The notes under the pieces were generated by a model. It did not search any database and was not told the origin of the DNA. It saw only the letters and a program-made list of their open reading frames with translations. From Biomphalaria glabrata (lineage: Eukaryota; Mollusca; Gastropoda; Planorbidae), in the NCBI RefSeq assembly GCF_947242115.1, contig NC_074712.1:18194666-18258665 (forward strand): DNA of 64,000 nt. Direction: 5' to 3'. Each line of letters starts with the position of its first letter. Positions within the stretch are counted from its first letter, which is position 1. This document shows positions 11,901 through 23,900 of this stretch, piece by piece. The position numbers were made by a program, and so were the translations under genes.

Positions 11901-14900
11901 TATTGTAGTTCAACTGAAAATTTGGGGTAACAATTAAGTTCTGTATTAAAGATTTGTTTTGTTATTTAATATTTGTACAGCAGGTATTTTATCTTTCTTA
12001 AAAAAAAAAAAGAAAGAAAGAATATAGGTGCAGACTATATGCTGCAAGCCTATGAGAGAATGACTTTTATTGTTGTCTTGAATTGTAATCTACAGAGGTT
12101 TGTTTAGAAGCACCAGAGCACAGGCAATAGATGATGACTTCAGTTTTAATTAACTTGAACAGGAGACACAATCCAAATACAAATATTTATTGCCAGTACG
12201 CTGGTATGCAGTAATAAAACAGTGTAAAAAAACCTTAAATGCAAATATTTAAGTGAAAATCAAGATTACTGACCTCTCCTGACTCACTAGTTTTTCCTTT
12301 GTGTACTATCACAATTTTATTCTTCTAGAATTTCGAGAATTATTTTTGCTTCAATTGATATTATTTTAATGGAGTGGATCTTTCCATTTATTTTTACTAA
12401 AATTTGGCATGTTTCTTCTTAAATAAGCTAAATACATTTTTTTCCAATTGTATCTTATAAAAATCTCCCCCCCCCCTTTTAGCTAGTATGTTAATTCATG
12501 TGACAATTAGAACTAGATCTAAATTCATTTAAAGTTATTATGACATGAATAAATAACATGAAATGCTCTTTTCACATGATTTGTCTAAAGCTAGAAATTA
12601 ACTTTGTTACTGTTCAGGGGCTAATATTTTATTTAATTTCAACCTATAAAACATTGATGTTTTCAAATAGTTTCTCAGAGATAAATTTTTGTCTTTTTTC
12701 TGTTGCATTCCCAAGATAGAAAAGCTTTCATGAGTAAAGGCAAATTAAGATGTTGTGGCTCGTCATTGTTTTTGAAAAATAAGTTTGGAATTGGCTACCA
12801 TTTAACGTAAGCAGAAATCCTTGTTCTGTGTAATATTCCTGCTTTCTGAACATATTGCTTTTTCAGTTGTACCTAAATAAAAGATGGTTGAATATGGATA
12901 GGATTCATTTTTCTTTTAAGAGTGTGTAAGTATTTTATGGGGAAAAAAATGTTTGTTACAAAGTCTAGTCTCTATTGTTGGTCCCCTTCAATCATAGAAA
13001 CACAGAGATGGGAATTGAACCCATCATATAAAATTTGGTTTCGTTAGAGTTAGGGTTTAGTTTGGTATGATAGGTTAGGTGTCAGGAACTAATTACTGTA
13101 GTAACAACTGACATCCAGGGGTTTTTCTATGAATGTAAAATAAGTTTATTTACATGAAATAAATATATAAAAAAATTTTATGTATTCTATAAATAGCAAT
13201 ATGAATTAGTTCAACAGTTTTGCAAAATTACAGAAAAAAAAAGTATACTTGAATATAGAGAACATTCAAAATTTATCATCATCAATGTAGTAACTCGATG
13301 CTCTTTTAATGAAAGTATATGGCTGTACATGTATCAACTGCTTCTCACACTACAATCTCTAGTTCCTCACGTCTTGAGTCAATATACAGGGTTTCAAGCC
13401 ACACTGACAATGGCCCTAAAACAATAGTATTGTAACAATCGATATAGTCTATATGTACTAGCTATTGGTACTTCAAACATTCAAACTGCTGCCGTCAGAG
13501 TACAGAAAACATTGATGCAGTAAATCAACTGATTCATGATCAACTCTATTGTTATAGGAAAGAGTCTCTTGATCCAAATGACTGCATTCATGACTGTCTA
13601 TATGTGCACTATATGAGTGCACCTGATGTGTTGAAAAAGACCTAATCATTATCTAAGAATAAAAAATTCATGGTCTTCTGCATTCTTAAAGGACAAAATA
13701 TTTGTAACACAACACAAAAAGTGTTGAAAGTTGGTACAAAGGATGAATAATATTTTTTCCTCTAAGCTGGAGAGAAAAGCTGCCTTGAAATCATGCATAC
13801 TGTCACTGCCTGAACCATTAGTATGACAGATGACACATTGTTAGGTAAAAAGCTTGTAACTTTAAATTGTCCAAGTTCTGCATTGATCACTTTGATGTGT
13901 GATGCATTAAGTTGGAGTGTGACCAATGGGCACTGAAAACCATGATTCACATTGCTTACACATAGCAAACTCTTTGGCAACTTTTTGAAATAGATTACAC
14001 AACATAATTATCAATTTGTATTATACAAAATCAAAGAAAATTGTTAATTAAAATGTTATTAATGTCTATTGACTCTTTTTAGTATGAAGTAATGTGAAAT
14101 GTAGGCTATTTTAGAGAATGTGCATATTGCAAATTTGCACAACGGCTATGTCAAATCCAATTGATTAGTGTGAGGACTGTTTGTTTGGTTCTGTTTGTAG
14201 CTATCAGTTTAGTCATAAGTAAGGTTCTAGTTTTGTTCTAGGTTTGGTTCGTTTACCAGTTTTCCTTCTCTTCTCATAATAATATGTTAATAAGAATAAT
14301 GAGATGAAAGCCTTCGACTAAGTTTTGGTCACATTGATGTCACCCACACCGTTCCCCCCCCCACTCCATTCAGCTCATGTGTCCAAATGAATGGTAAATA
14401 TCTGATACATTTGGGGATCAATAGAGTCACAGGTTCTGCCAGCTATGATGACATAATAAGTATCCCTTAACATATGCGCACAAATTGTTTAAACTTAGGG
14501 GGGTGGGGGGGTGGACTTAAAGCCTGTCACCTCAGGACTAATAATATACTGTTTAACTTGTTGTTTCAGAATGGTTGTCACCCCTGACTGTGAGGTAAGT
14601 CTAGTGACCTCTCTCTTACAATCTAAAATACCAGATGTCATACTACAGAGGTCTCATGGGAAAGAAGTATCCTACACCATCCCTCTCAAAGACGTCTCAA
14701 AATTTTCTGGTAAGTAACAGTTTCAATCTGAGTTGTCATGGTGTGGTTAATTAGTTTTTATGTTGTGGTTAATTAGTTTTTATGGTGTGGCTAATTAGTT
14801 TTCATGGTCTGACTAATTAGTTTTCATGGTGTGGCTAATTAGTTTTCATCAGGACTGGTCCTACAGATTGCAGGGCCCTATGCGAAACGGATTTCACAGG

Positions 14901-17900
14901 GCCTATTCTGGGTTGTGATAAAGCCTAAGTGAAAATTAAGATTTTGTATTAGAAAATATATTCATCTTTGCATTTTATTCATACTTTACTATGTACAAAA
15001 TCACTGTCAAATTAACTTTATGAGCCATCTACAGTAGATAGTAGTTTTCCAACAAAAAGCCGATAAACATTCTGATTGCGTTTCAAATTTACTATTGACT
15101 AGCAAAATATTGCTTTTTTTTTAAAAAAGGTCGATATTTATATGCCAGTGACTATTAAAGTAAATTAAGAATTTGAACTTCTTGTTTTGGTTAAAATTCG
15201 CCTTATTATTACATTTTTATTATAATAATAAATAATTTTTATGACTTTTTCATAAATTTTACAATTTCAGAAGAATTTCAGGAACCCTTTGATAATAAGT
15301 TAAAATGGTTTAATTTAATAATTTACACATAGAATTTGCGGGCCCTATGAAAGTGCGGGGCCCACTGCGGCCGCATAGATTGCAGTGGCCTATGTCCAGC
15401 CCTGGTTTTCATGGTGTGGCTAATTAGTTTTCATGGTGTGGCTAATTAGTCTTTATGGTGTGGCTAATTAGTTTTCATGGTGTGGCTAATTAGCTTTTTT
15501 TTTCTTTAACATCAAAGGTGCTGTCACCGATGAATGTGTGTATGTATGTATAATCTATTTTTACAATCTGCTCGAATGACCGGAAGTGTGTTTTGTTGTC
15601 AGAGAGAGACCAGCGGGTTTGATATGCAGTAAAGATGATTAAAGTTTATGTGTTTGATCTAGTGGTTTCATTGTTTTATTTCGTTAACTAGAACTGAACC
15701 AGGGACACCTAGACGTATCGAGATCTAAGGTAGATTCTATCGATTTATAATTATAAATATAATAGGAAAGCTGTGACATATTTGGAGGCTCGTCTATCTA
15801 GTTACTTGACTTAGTCTTGGAAGACATTAGGCAGAACTGCGGTTTGCCATTGTGAAAAGGTCAAGGACCAAGAAGGTCGTGAAGTGTGTGTGCTCACGTG
15901 CAACGGTGGGGAAAAAAACTAGTCAATCAGCCGAGACGAAACTAGGTCAAACACAGTGACAAAGTAATTTGTATTGTTTATATTTGATGCTACACACATA
16001 AACGTGACTGGCATAACTGAGCCTACCATCACAGATATCTAAAAGTGGCAAAGGTCAGCAATGTCAGAAGTTACAAATGTGGTAACTAGATCTCAATCTA
16101 GCGTAATAGATAACATGGGACAACCGATCCTACATAGTCAGATTGAACAGCCAGAATCAGATTTAACATCCAGTTATGCATTGAAACAAAAGGAGGACCA
16201 AACATTGGTTAAACTTTTTGAATTGGCGAAGCGTCCCACCAGTAAATTTAAAATGAAAAATGGTTTACCCGTGAGACCATCTAAAGTGGAGATTGGTTGC
16301 AAGAACATTTCCTTTCTAGGATATGTAATTGGAGGACACTCACTGAAACCACAACCTGAACTGCGACAACGGATTATGAATCTTCGTCAGCCAACAACCA
16401 AGAGACAGGTCCATAGTTTATTAGGACTCTGCAACTTCTATCAAAGGTTTATAGCGGATTTTGCAGAGATGACTGAGCCACTCACAAACCTGAACAGAAA
16501 GGGAGCACCCAACGTGATCAGATGGTCACATGACTGTGAAGTATCACTGCAGAAGATAAAGAAGGCATTTGCAGAGGAGCCGATCCTGCGTCTACCTGAC
16601 TGTCAGAAGGAATTCATACTAGCTACTGATGCATCTGCTGTTGCTATCAGGGGATGCCTAACACAGGAATCACAGGGCATTCTACATCCCGTTATGTACG
16701 TCAGTAGAAAGTTGTCTTCAGCAGAACAACGATACAGCACCGTAGAAAGAGAGTGCTTGGCAGTTGTTTGGGCAGTAACCAAGTTGGCCAGATACCTGTT
16801 GGGCAGAACATTCGTACTCCGCACAGATCACGCACCCTTACGCTGTTTAAACACACGTAAGTCGGTGAATACCATTGTAACTCGCTGGGCCCTGATGCTT
16901 CAGGACTTTCAGTTCGAAGTGCAGCATATTCCAGGTAAAGGAAACGTCGTAGCGGACATTCTGTCACGCTTATCATAGATATAAGCCTATGTGGCTTCTC
17001 ACAAACATGTGTTGCTTCATCAAAGACTTTGTGTCTTCATCTTCTAAGACTGTGTCTTCCTCTTCTAAGACTGTGTCTTCATCTTCTAAGACTGTGTGTC
17101 TTCAACTAAGACTGGTTTGGTTCTTATACTAAGACTGTGTGTCTTAACTATAGACTGTGTGCCTATTACATTGAAGTCTGTATGACTACATTGAAGTCTT
17201 TGTGACTATGTTTAAGTCTGTATGACTACATAAACGCCTTGTGGCATATTCAGAGCCTTTGTGGCCTATTGAATTAACATTTTTGTTGTATTGTGTTTTA
17301 ATGTTTTATACTTGTTTTATAATTGTGTTTTTAAGTATCTTTGTAAAAATTGATTATAATTTTAGGAGGGGCGAGATGTCACGGATGAATGTGTGTATGT
17401 ATGTATAATCTATTTTTACAATCTGCTCGAATGACCGGAAGTGTGTTTTGTTGTCAGAGAGAGACCAGCGTGTGTGATATGCAGTAAAGATGATTAAAGT
17501 TTATGTGTTTGATCTAGTGGTTTCATTGTTTTATTTCGTTAACTAGAACTGAACCAGGGACACCTAGACTTATCAAGACCTAAGGTAGATTCTATCGAGT
17601 TATAATTATAAATATAATAGGAAAGCTGTGACAGGTGCAAATATATTATCTTTTTTTTCCATATTATTTTAATTTAAAATTTAAAAGCTGTGTTGTCACA
17701 GATATATCTTATCTTCTTCTTATATCTTATGTATTAAAGATGTTACCTCAAAAATAATTATGTCCGACTCATTTCATGTGTCAATCTAGTCATGTATGCA
17801 TATCAAAGACATAAACTCAAAAAAGAGGTGAATAGTTCATTTTCAGCTATTTCTGTACATATTATCTTCTAAGATTATATCTTCTAAGATTATATCTTCT

Positions 17901-20900
17901 GTGGATCTGCCATAGTATGAGGTAAGCCTACATAATTGGATGTGATATTCAGTTTTTTCTTTGTCTCTTATTCTGCTGAATTGGATGAATTTTAATGAAT
18001 GGATCAAAATATGTATAAACAAAATCAATATTGCTTTTGTGATAGCTATCAATCTATCTGTTTATCATATTTGATATTGAAATCCTTAAAGGGCTGTACC
18101 AAAAATAAGTAATGCTGCTACTTTTTATGAAGCTTATTATCAACTCACACTGTTTGTCCGTTTTGTCTGGGTGGAATCTTTTATACCTTATTTCTCTCAC
18201 TTGCCATTCTTTGATCAAATTGAAACTTTGCAAAAACTAAGGGGAGATAAGCCTTGAATAGAAAAAATTTGATAATTTGCAAAAACTTGTAAAATAGCAA
18301 TAAACTACAAAATCTTCTATTATTATACATTTTTTTATAGCTCAGTGTCTAAACATGTCAGCCTTCCATCATGGAGGCTTGAAATCTCAAGTTCAAATTC
18401 AGACTCAAGTAACGTATGCACCACAGAAACCTGCTCCCAGATACCCCCCGCCCCAACTGGTTCATAAAAGTTATTGATTCATAGTGCACTGAGCATCTTG
18501 TAAGCATACAAGTTGCACTTAACAAAAACTATTAATAAATATATTTCCAATTGCAAAAGTTTATTATTTTTAGTCTGGACCAAGTAAAAATTAATTACAT
18601 AATTAATTCAAAATAATGATGCAATTTCAATCAATGTAAGCTTTGTTGTTGTTTTTTTAAAGTATTTTTTTATATTTTACATGTTGTCATCTCAAATAGA
18701 ATCTTTTTGTTTTAAAATTAATTATGCAAACTCTTTTTTCATGCACTTAGAGCATTTATAGAAAGTTGTATACTGTAGACTCTAAGTAGGCGGTGTTTTA
18801 ACCCAAAGGGAAATTATCAAACAATTTTGTCTTTTGTCTCTCCCTCCCTCCACCATACTCACCATGCACACCAACACACTCACATGTTTGATAAATGTAG
18901 TGCAGTTACATTTGTGTGTAATAGGTCTCTTGTAACTATCTCAAAAACAGATAGTGCTTTTCAAATCAGATTCACTCTCATATTTGTTTGGCTGAAAAAT
19001 ATCAGCTCTTGCATTCTTTCCTCTTAATTCTCTTGGTTTCACATGAAACCACATACCTAACAAATAGAGGAGGGGGGGGGGTTGTACCAAAAGGAAGAGC
19101 TTAGAAGATATTGGAGAGAATGATGAGATCTGAATTTGTTTTCTGTTGTTTTTTTTGCTTATCATGAATGTATAAAAATATAATTTATATATTAGCTCTA
19201 ACTTTAATAAATTGTATACTTAAAAACAAACTATTTTTTAAAATTGCATTAATTCTTCCAGATTTGTTTGCTCATCTTGATCAAGAGTCAAATAATCTTG
19301 GGATTAAAAGCTATGGTGTTTCCATGGCAACACTTGAAGAAGTGTTCCTCAAACTGGGTTAGTTTGTTGGTTGTTTTTTTTTGGAGATTTTGACAGAAAC
19401 ATACAACTATTGTAATATGAATTTAGCTTAGAAATTAATTCAACTTTCCTGATGAATCTGATGAAGGTTTCCAGGAAATAGGATTAGATACAAAACTGAC
19501 ATATCATCCAAAAAATATAATGAAGCATTTATGATGAAGTTTGATAGAAACTTAGTAGCAAAGCTAATTTGTTTTGTAATCTTTCAAAAAAATATATTGA
19601 ATTTTTATTTGTACAAATCTGTAAATGTTACATTTTCTTTAAATTACTTATTTCCTGAGTTTGAATCTAAATGTCAGTTGGGATTAACTAAAGATTTCAG
19701 TGCTCCATAGAAATTTAAGGTGTTTCACATATTTCTAATATTGACTTATTATTTACATAATCCATACACTGCTGGATCTCAAAGGAAACTTTACTTTTTC
19801 TCATTACTTTTTGTACTATATTAAATCTTCCAAATCTTGTCTTACATTTTTATTTAGTTCTTTATATTATCATTGTAATAGTTTATTTTCTCAACTGATC
19901 CTTACACAACAATCAGAAGAATTGAGTGAAATTGAATCAGAGACTGACGAAATCATGACCTTTGCTACCAACTCTAAGCTGGCTGGTGTAAATGTGCCTG
20001 CACCAGTTCAAGCTATTACATCACTAGGAAACTCTGTACTGACTGGAGCCAAATTGTCAAGACAGAGATTTAAAACATTGCTTTGGGTAAACAAAAATTC
20101 ACTGTCCATGCTTAGAATATTATTGGAAAAAGAAAAGGTTTGAGGTGGGTGGAAACTATATTCAACATATTTCTACCCTTTGATCTTTTAGAATAATCTA
20201 GAACAAGCTTCTCATGTCATAAGGCATGATGCATACACACTCAGACTTCTTCTTGAAACTGTCAGGTAGAGTTGAGCCTTTGGTTTTGGAACTCTAGGCC
20301 AGCAAAAACGGAGAAGAGCTCCCTCTTGCCGGCCTGAATGAGAATAGTGTGCACTGTTCTGTCTGGTGGGGGGGGGGGGGGTCAGACTCACAGCCAGAGG
20401 CCGCATACACAAGATCACCGCCATTTTCATTTTCTATACCAGGCTAACTGTGTGGGACACTCAATTTATGTAACAGCCCCTTGAGGAGCGGATTGTGACA
20501 AGGTTGTGGGAGCTCTTTTACAACCCTGCACAGTGCAATAAGGATGCTCTTGCACCCCTTTAGGCACCCCAACAGGAGTCTTGCTTTGCTACCCTTTGGC
20601 CTAATCAATTCCTCCTATGATCGTTTCCACCCAGGCACCACTATGTGGCAGGGTAGCATGCCCGGGCTCATTTAGACTTAGATGCTCCTGCGCTGTAAGG
20701 TGCATAGGATGCCAATATCTATCCTCAGAGATCAGTCTTCCACAACCTCTAGTGCACAACAGCTAATGCCTAGGGCTTTCAGGACAGAAGTCCAGGACAG
20801 AAGGTGTGATGCCATGTTAGAGGGTGATGATGTTTTCATTTTAATATTTTTAATGTATAAGAAAGTGAAAATCTGGCACAATGTATGTTAACTCTATGGA

Positions 20901-23900
20901 TAAGAATAAATTGTTATTAATATGTTTACATTCAGATACTTGAGTATGTAAAAACTAAAAAGTAAATTAGCAATAATGCTAAATCATAATTTACAAATAC
21001 AAAAACAAAACCTAATAAACTACTCAGAAACACAAAGATAAAGGCACATTCCTCATTCCATATGCTAGGATTAATTCATACAAGTGCTCATTCTTCCCTA
21101 GTGCCATTAGAGCTTAGAACAGGCTACTAAATCAGCCAGGAAAACCAATGACTTATGCATGACTAGATTTGCACATGGATTGGACATAATTATCATCTGT
21201 TTAGAAGAGTTCTGTAATTAATAAGATAACATAAGAACCTTAGCAACATACAGATAGCTATTTGATCATTCATTTATCATTATAACATTTCAGATGACCT
21301 TCTTAATAACTTATCCTCATATTTATCCCTGACATTTTAAAATCTTTTTTACCTTTACCTTTTACCTATCCCTTAGTCTGTTGGACCGTTGGGGCACCAG
21401 GCAAGATTTGTCGACCGTCTTTCTCCATTCCTCCCTTTTTTTTGCCTTGTTCAGAACCTCTCTCAATGGCAGGCCTGTCCATTCTTTAATGTTGTCCTCC
21501 CATCGCTTTTTCTGTCTGCCTCTTCTTCTTTTCCCTGGCACTGTTCCCTGAAGAAAGGTCTTTGCGAGCCCCGTAGATCTCGTAATGTGGCCAAATGTTT
21601 TAAGCTTTCGTTTTTTCACAATAGTAAGCAGGTCGTCATGAGCTCCGATCGCTACAGTAACCCTGTCTCTGATTTCTTGGTTTGTGATGCGGTCTTTGAA
21701 TGTGATGCCTAGGATCCTTCTGTAGCATCTCAATTCCATTGCTAGGATCCTCCTCTCAAGCTCTGCATTCAACGTCCACGACTCACAAGCATATAAAAAT
21801 GTGGCCATGACCAGAGAGCGCATCAGTCTAATTTTGGTGCCGAGGGCTAAGCCCTTATCTTTCCATATTATTTTAAGTTTTGAAAGGGCTGCTGTGGACT
21901 GTGCTATTCGGGCCAATAATTCGGGTTTTGTTCCCTCATCTGAGACAATAGCTCCGAGGTATTTGAAGCTGTTAACACTAGTTAGCTTTTCACCTCCAAT
22001 ACTGATGCCTCTTTTAAAGCCCTGATGGCTATTGGTCATAATTTGAGTTTTTTCGGCATTTATTTGCATGCCATATGCTGCGGAAGTCTTGTCAATGCGC
22101 ATCACCAGGTCAGCTAGTTCTTCTTCTGTCCCTGCTAGGCCGTCAATGTCATCTGCGAAGCGCAAGTTAGTAATTCTTCTTCCTCCAATGCTAACAGTAC
22201 CTTCATAGCCCTCGAGGGCATCTTCCATTATCCTTTCAAGGAAGATATTGAAGAGTGTTGGTGACAGTAGGCAGCCTTGTCTTACTCCAACTGTGGTTTT
22301 GAACCAGTCCCCAATATTATTGTTGAAGTACACCGCACTGGTGGCCTCCTTGTAGAGGTTCTGGATAACTTTGATTATGTTTTTATTAATGTTGTACTTT
22401 TCCATTGTCGCCCAGAGTGCTCCGTGCCATACTCGATCGAAAGCTTTCTTGAAATCAATAAAGACATGGAAAAGATTCTCTTGGTGTTGGAGATATTTCT
22501 CACAGAGTATTCTGAGGTTTAGGATTTGCTCTGTTGTGCTGCGACCTTGTCTAAAACCTGCTTGTTCTTCTGATATGATGTTGTCTGCTATCGGTTTTAG
22601 CCGGTTTAATATGATTTTTAACAGTACTTTGCTGGGATGACTTATGAGGCTGATGGTGCGATAGTTTTGACAGAGTTGTAAGTTGCCTTTCTTTGGAAGG
22701 GTTATTATGAGTGATTGGGTCCAGGGTTTGGGCCAATCTCCTGATTGCCAGATCTTGTTGCAAATCATATAGAGTGCGTTTATCATAGTTTCTCCCCCCG
22801 CCTGAAGAAGTTCACCAGGAATGTTGTCAACTCCGGCCGATTTTCCCTTTTTCAGGTCTTTTACTGCTGCTGCTACTTCCGAGCGAAGAATCGGATAGTC
22901 GTCAATGTTGGAAACTGTCGGGACATTTAGTATCTCTGGATCTCCTGAGATTTCAAAGTTATACAACTCTGAACAGTATTCCGTCCATCTTTTCAACACA
23001 TCTTTGTCCTCGGTTAAGCATTTGTTGTTTTTGTCTTGTATTGTGTTGGTTTTTCCATGCTTTGAAGTAGTGAGGTCATTTACTAATTGGTACGCTTTTT
23101 TGCTGTTGTTTCTATTAAGTCCCTGTTCAATTTCTTGACACTTATTCTCTATCCATTTTTTCTTCGCTTCTTTCATTCCCTTTCTAATCCGTTTGTTGAC
23201 GCTTTTGTATTCTTGGACATATTTTGGGTCGGACAGCTTTTTCCCTTTAAGCTCCCGTCGCTTGTCACAGAGTTGGAGTATATCCTCTGTTACCCAGGGT
23301 TTTTTGGGCGGGCGGAGCTTCCCTAATATTTCCAGGGCTGTATCTGTGACTGCTGTGTTTAGCATATTGACTTGCGTATCGATATCCTGGTCATTGGAGT
23401 CCAAGATGTTGAGGGCTGCAAAGCGTCCTCCTACTTGTGCCTCGAATATGGCAGCTACTTGGGGGTCTTTCAGCTTGTCCAGGTCAAATTTTATCCTGGT
23501 AGGTCCTTGTTTTGTTACCTTTTTTAGGTGTACTTTAAGGGTCGTCATAACAAGGTCATGGTCGCTTCCAATGTCAGCTCCAGGAAAACTTCTTGTTTTA
23601 GCTGTATGGATGCTTGTCTTAAAGCGCTGTTGCACCATGATATAGTCGATCTGGTTGTGGTGCTCTCCGTTCGGACTGTGCCATGTGGTTATACGCGATT
23701 TTTTGTGGCATCCTAGTGTGTTAGCCAGTAAGAGATTGTTGTATTTCGCAAATTCTAACAGTCTTCGACCTCGTTCATTGGTTGAGAGGTTACTGTATTT
23801 TCCACAAGTGCCTTTCCAGGTTTGATAGGAGTCACTTCCTACTTTGGCATTCCAGTCTCCTTGTACAACAAGGATGTCCTTTTTCGGGACCTTATTGACC

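Larger units (their letters stand above)
15522..17633 (+). mobile_element. Reduced Ty3/gypsy LTR retrotransposon fossil
   Basis: Two 257-bp LTRs (15522-15778 and 17377-17633) start TGTCAC and end TGTGACA and are flanked by the 5-bp target duplication GGTGC (15517-15521, 17634-17638). After the 5' LTR, TTTGGAGGCTCGTC looks like a primer-binding site of tRNA-Pro type; before the 3' LTR an AGGAGGGG purine tract marks the second-strand primer. The element is broken: only part of pol is present between the LTRs. The LTRs differ at about seven positions (near 3%), so the insertion is moderately young. It lies in ABCA5 intron 15, on the gene's strand. Confidence 0.92.

Noticed and set aside
14728-15496. 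A CRISPR-like array of direct repeats
   Set aside because: Units are contiguous with no spacers, the genome is eukaryotic, and the gap is a hAT insertion.
16603-16976. Minus-strand open frames across the gypsy pol remnant
   Set aside because: Antisense to a clearly recognisable plus-strand pol segment.
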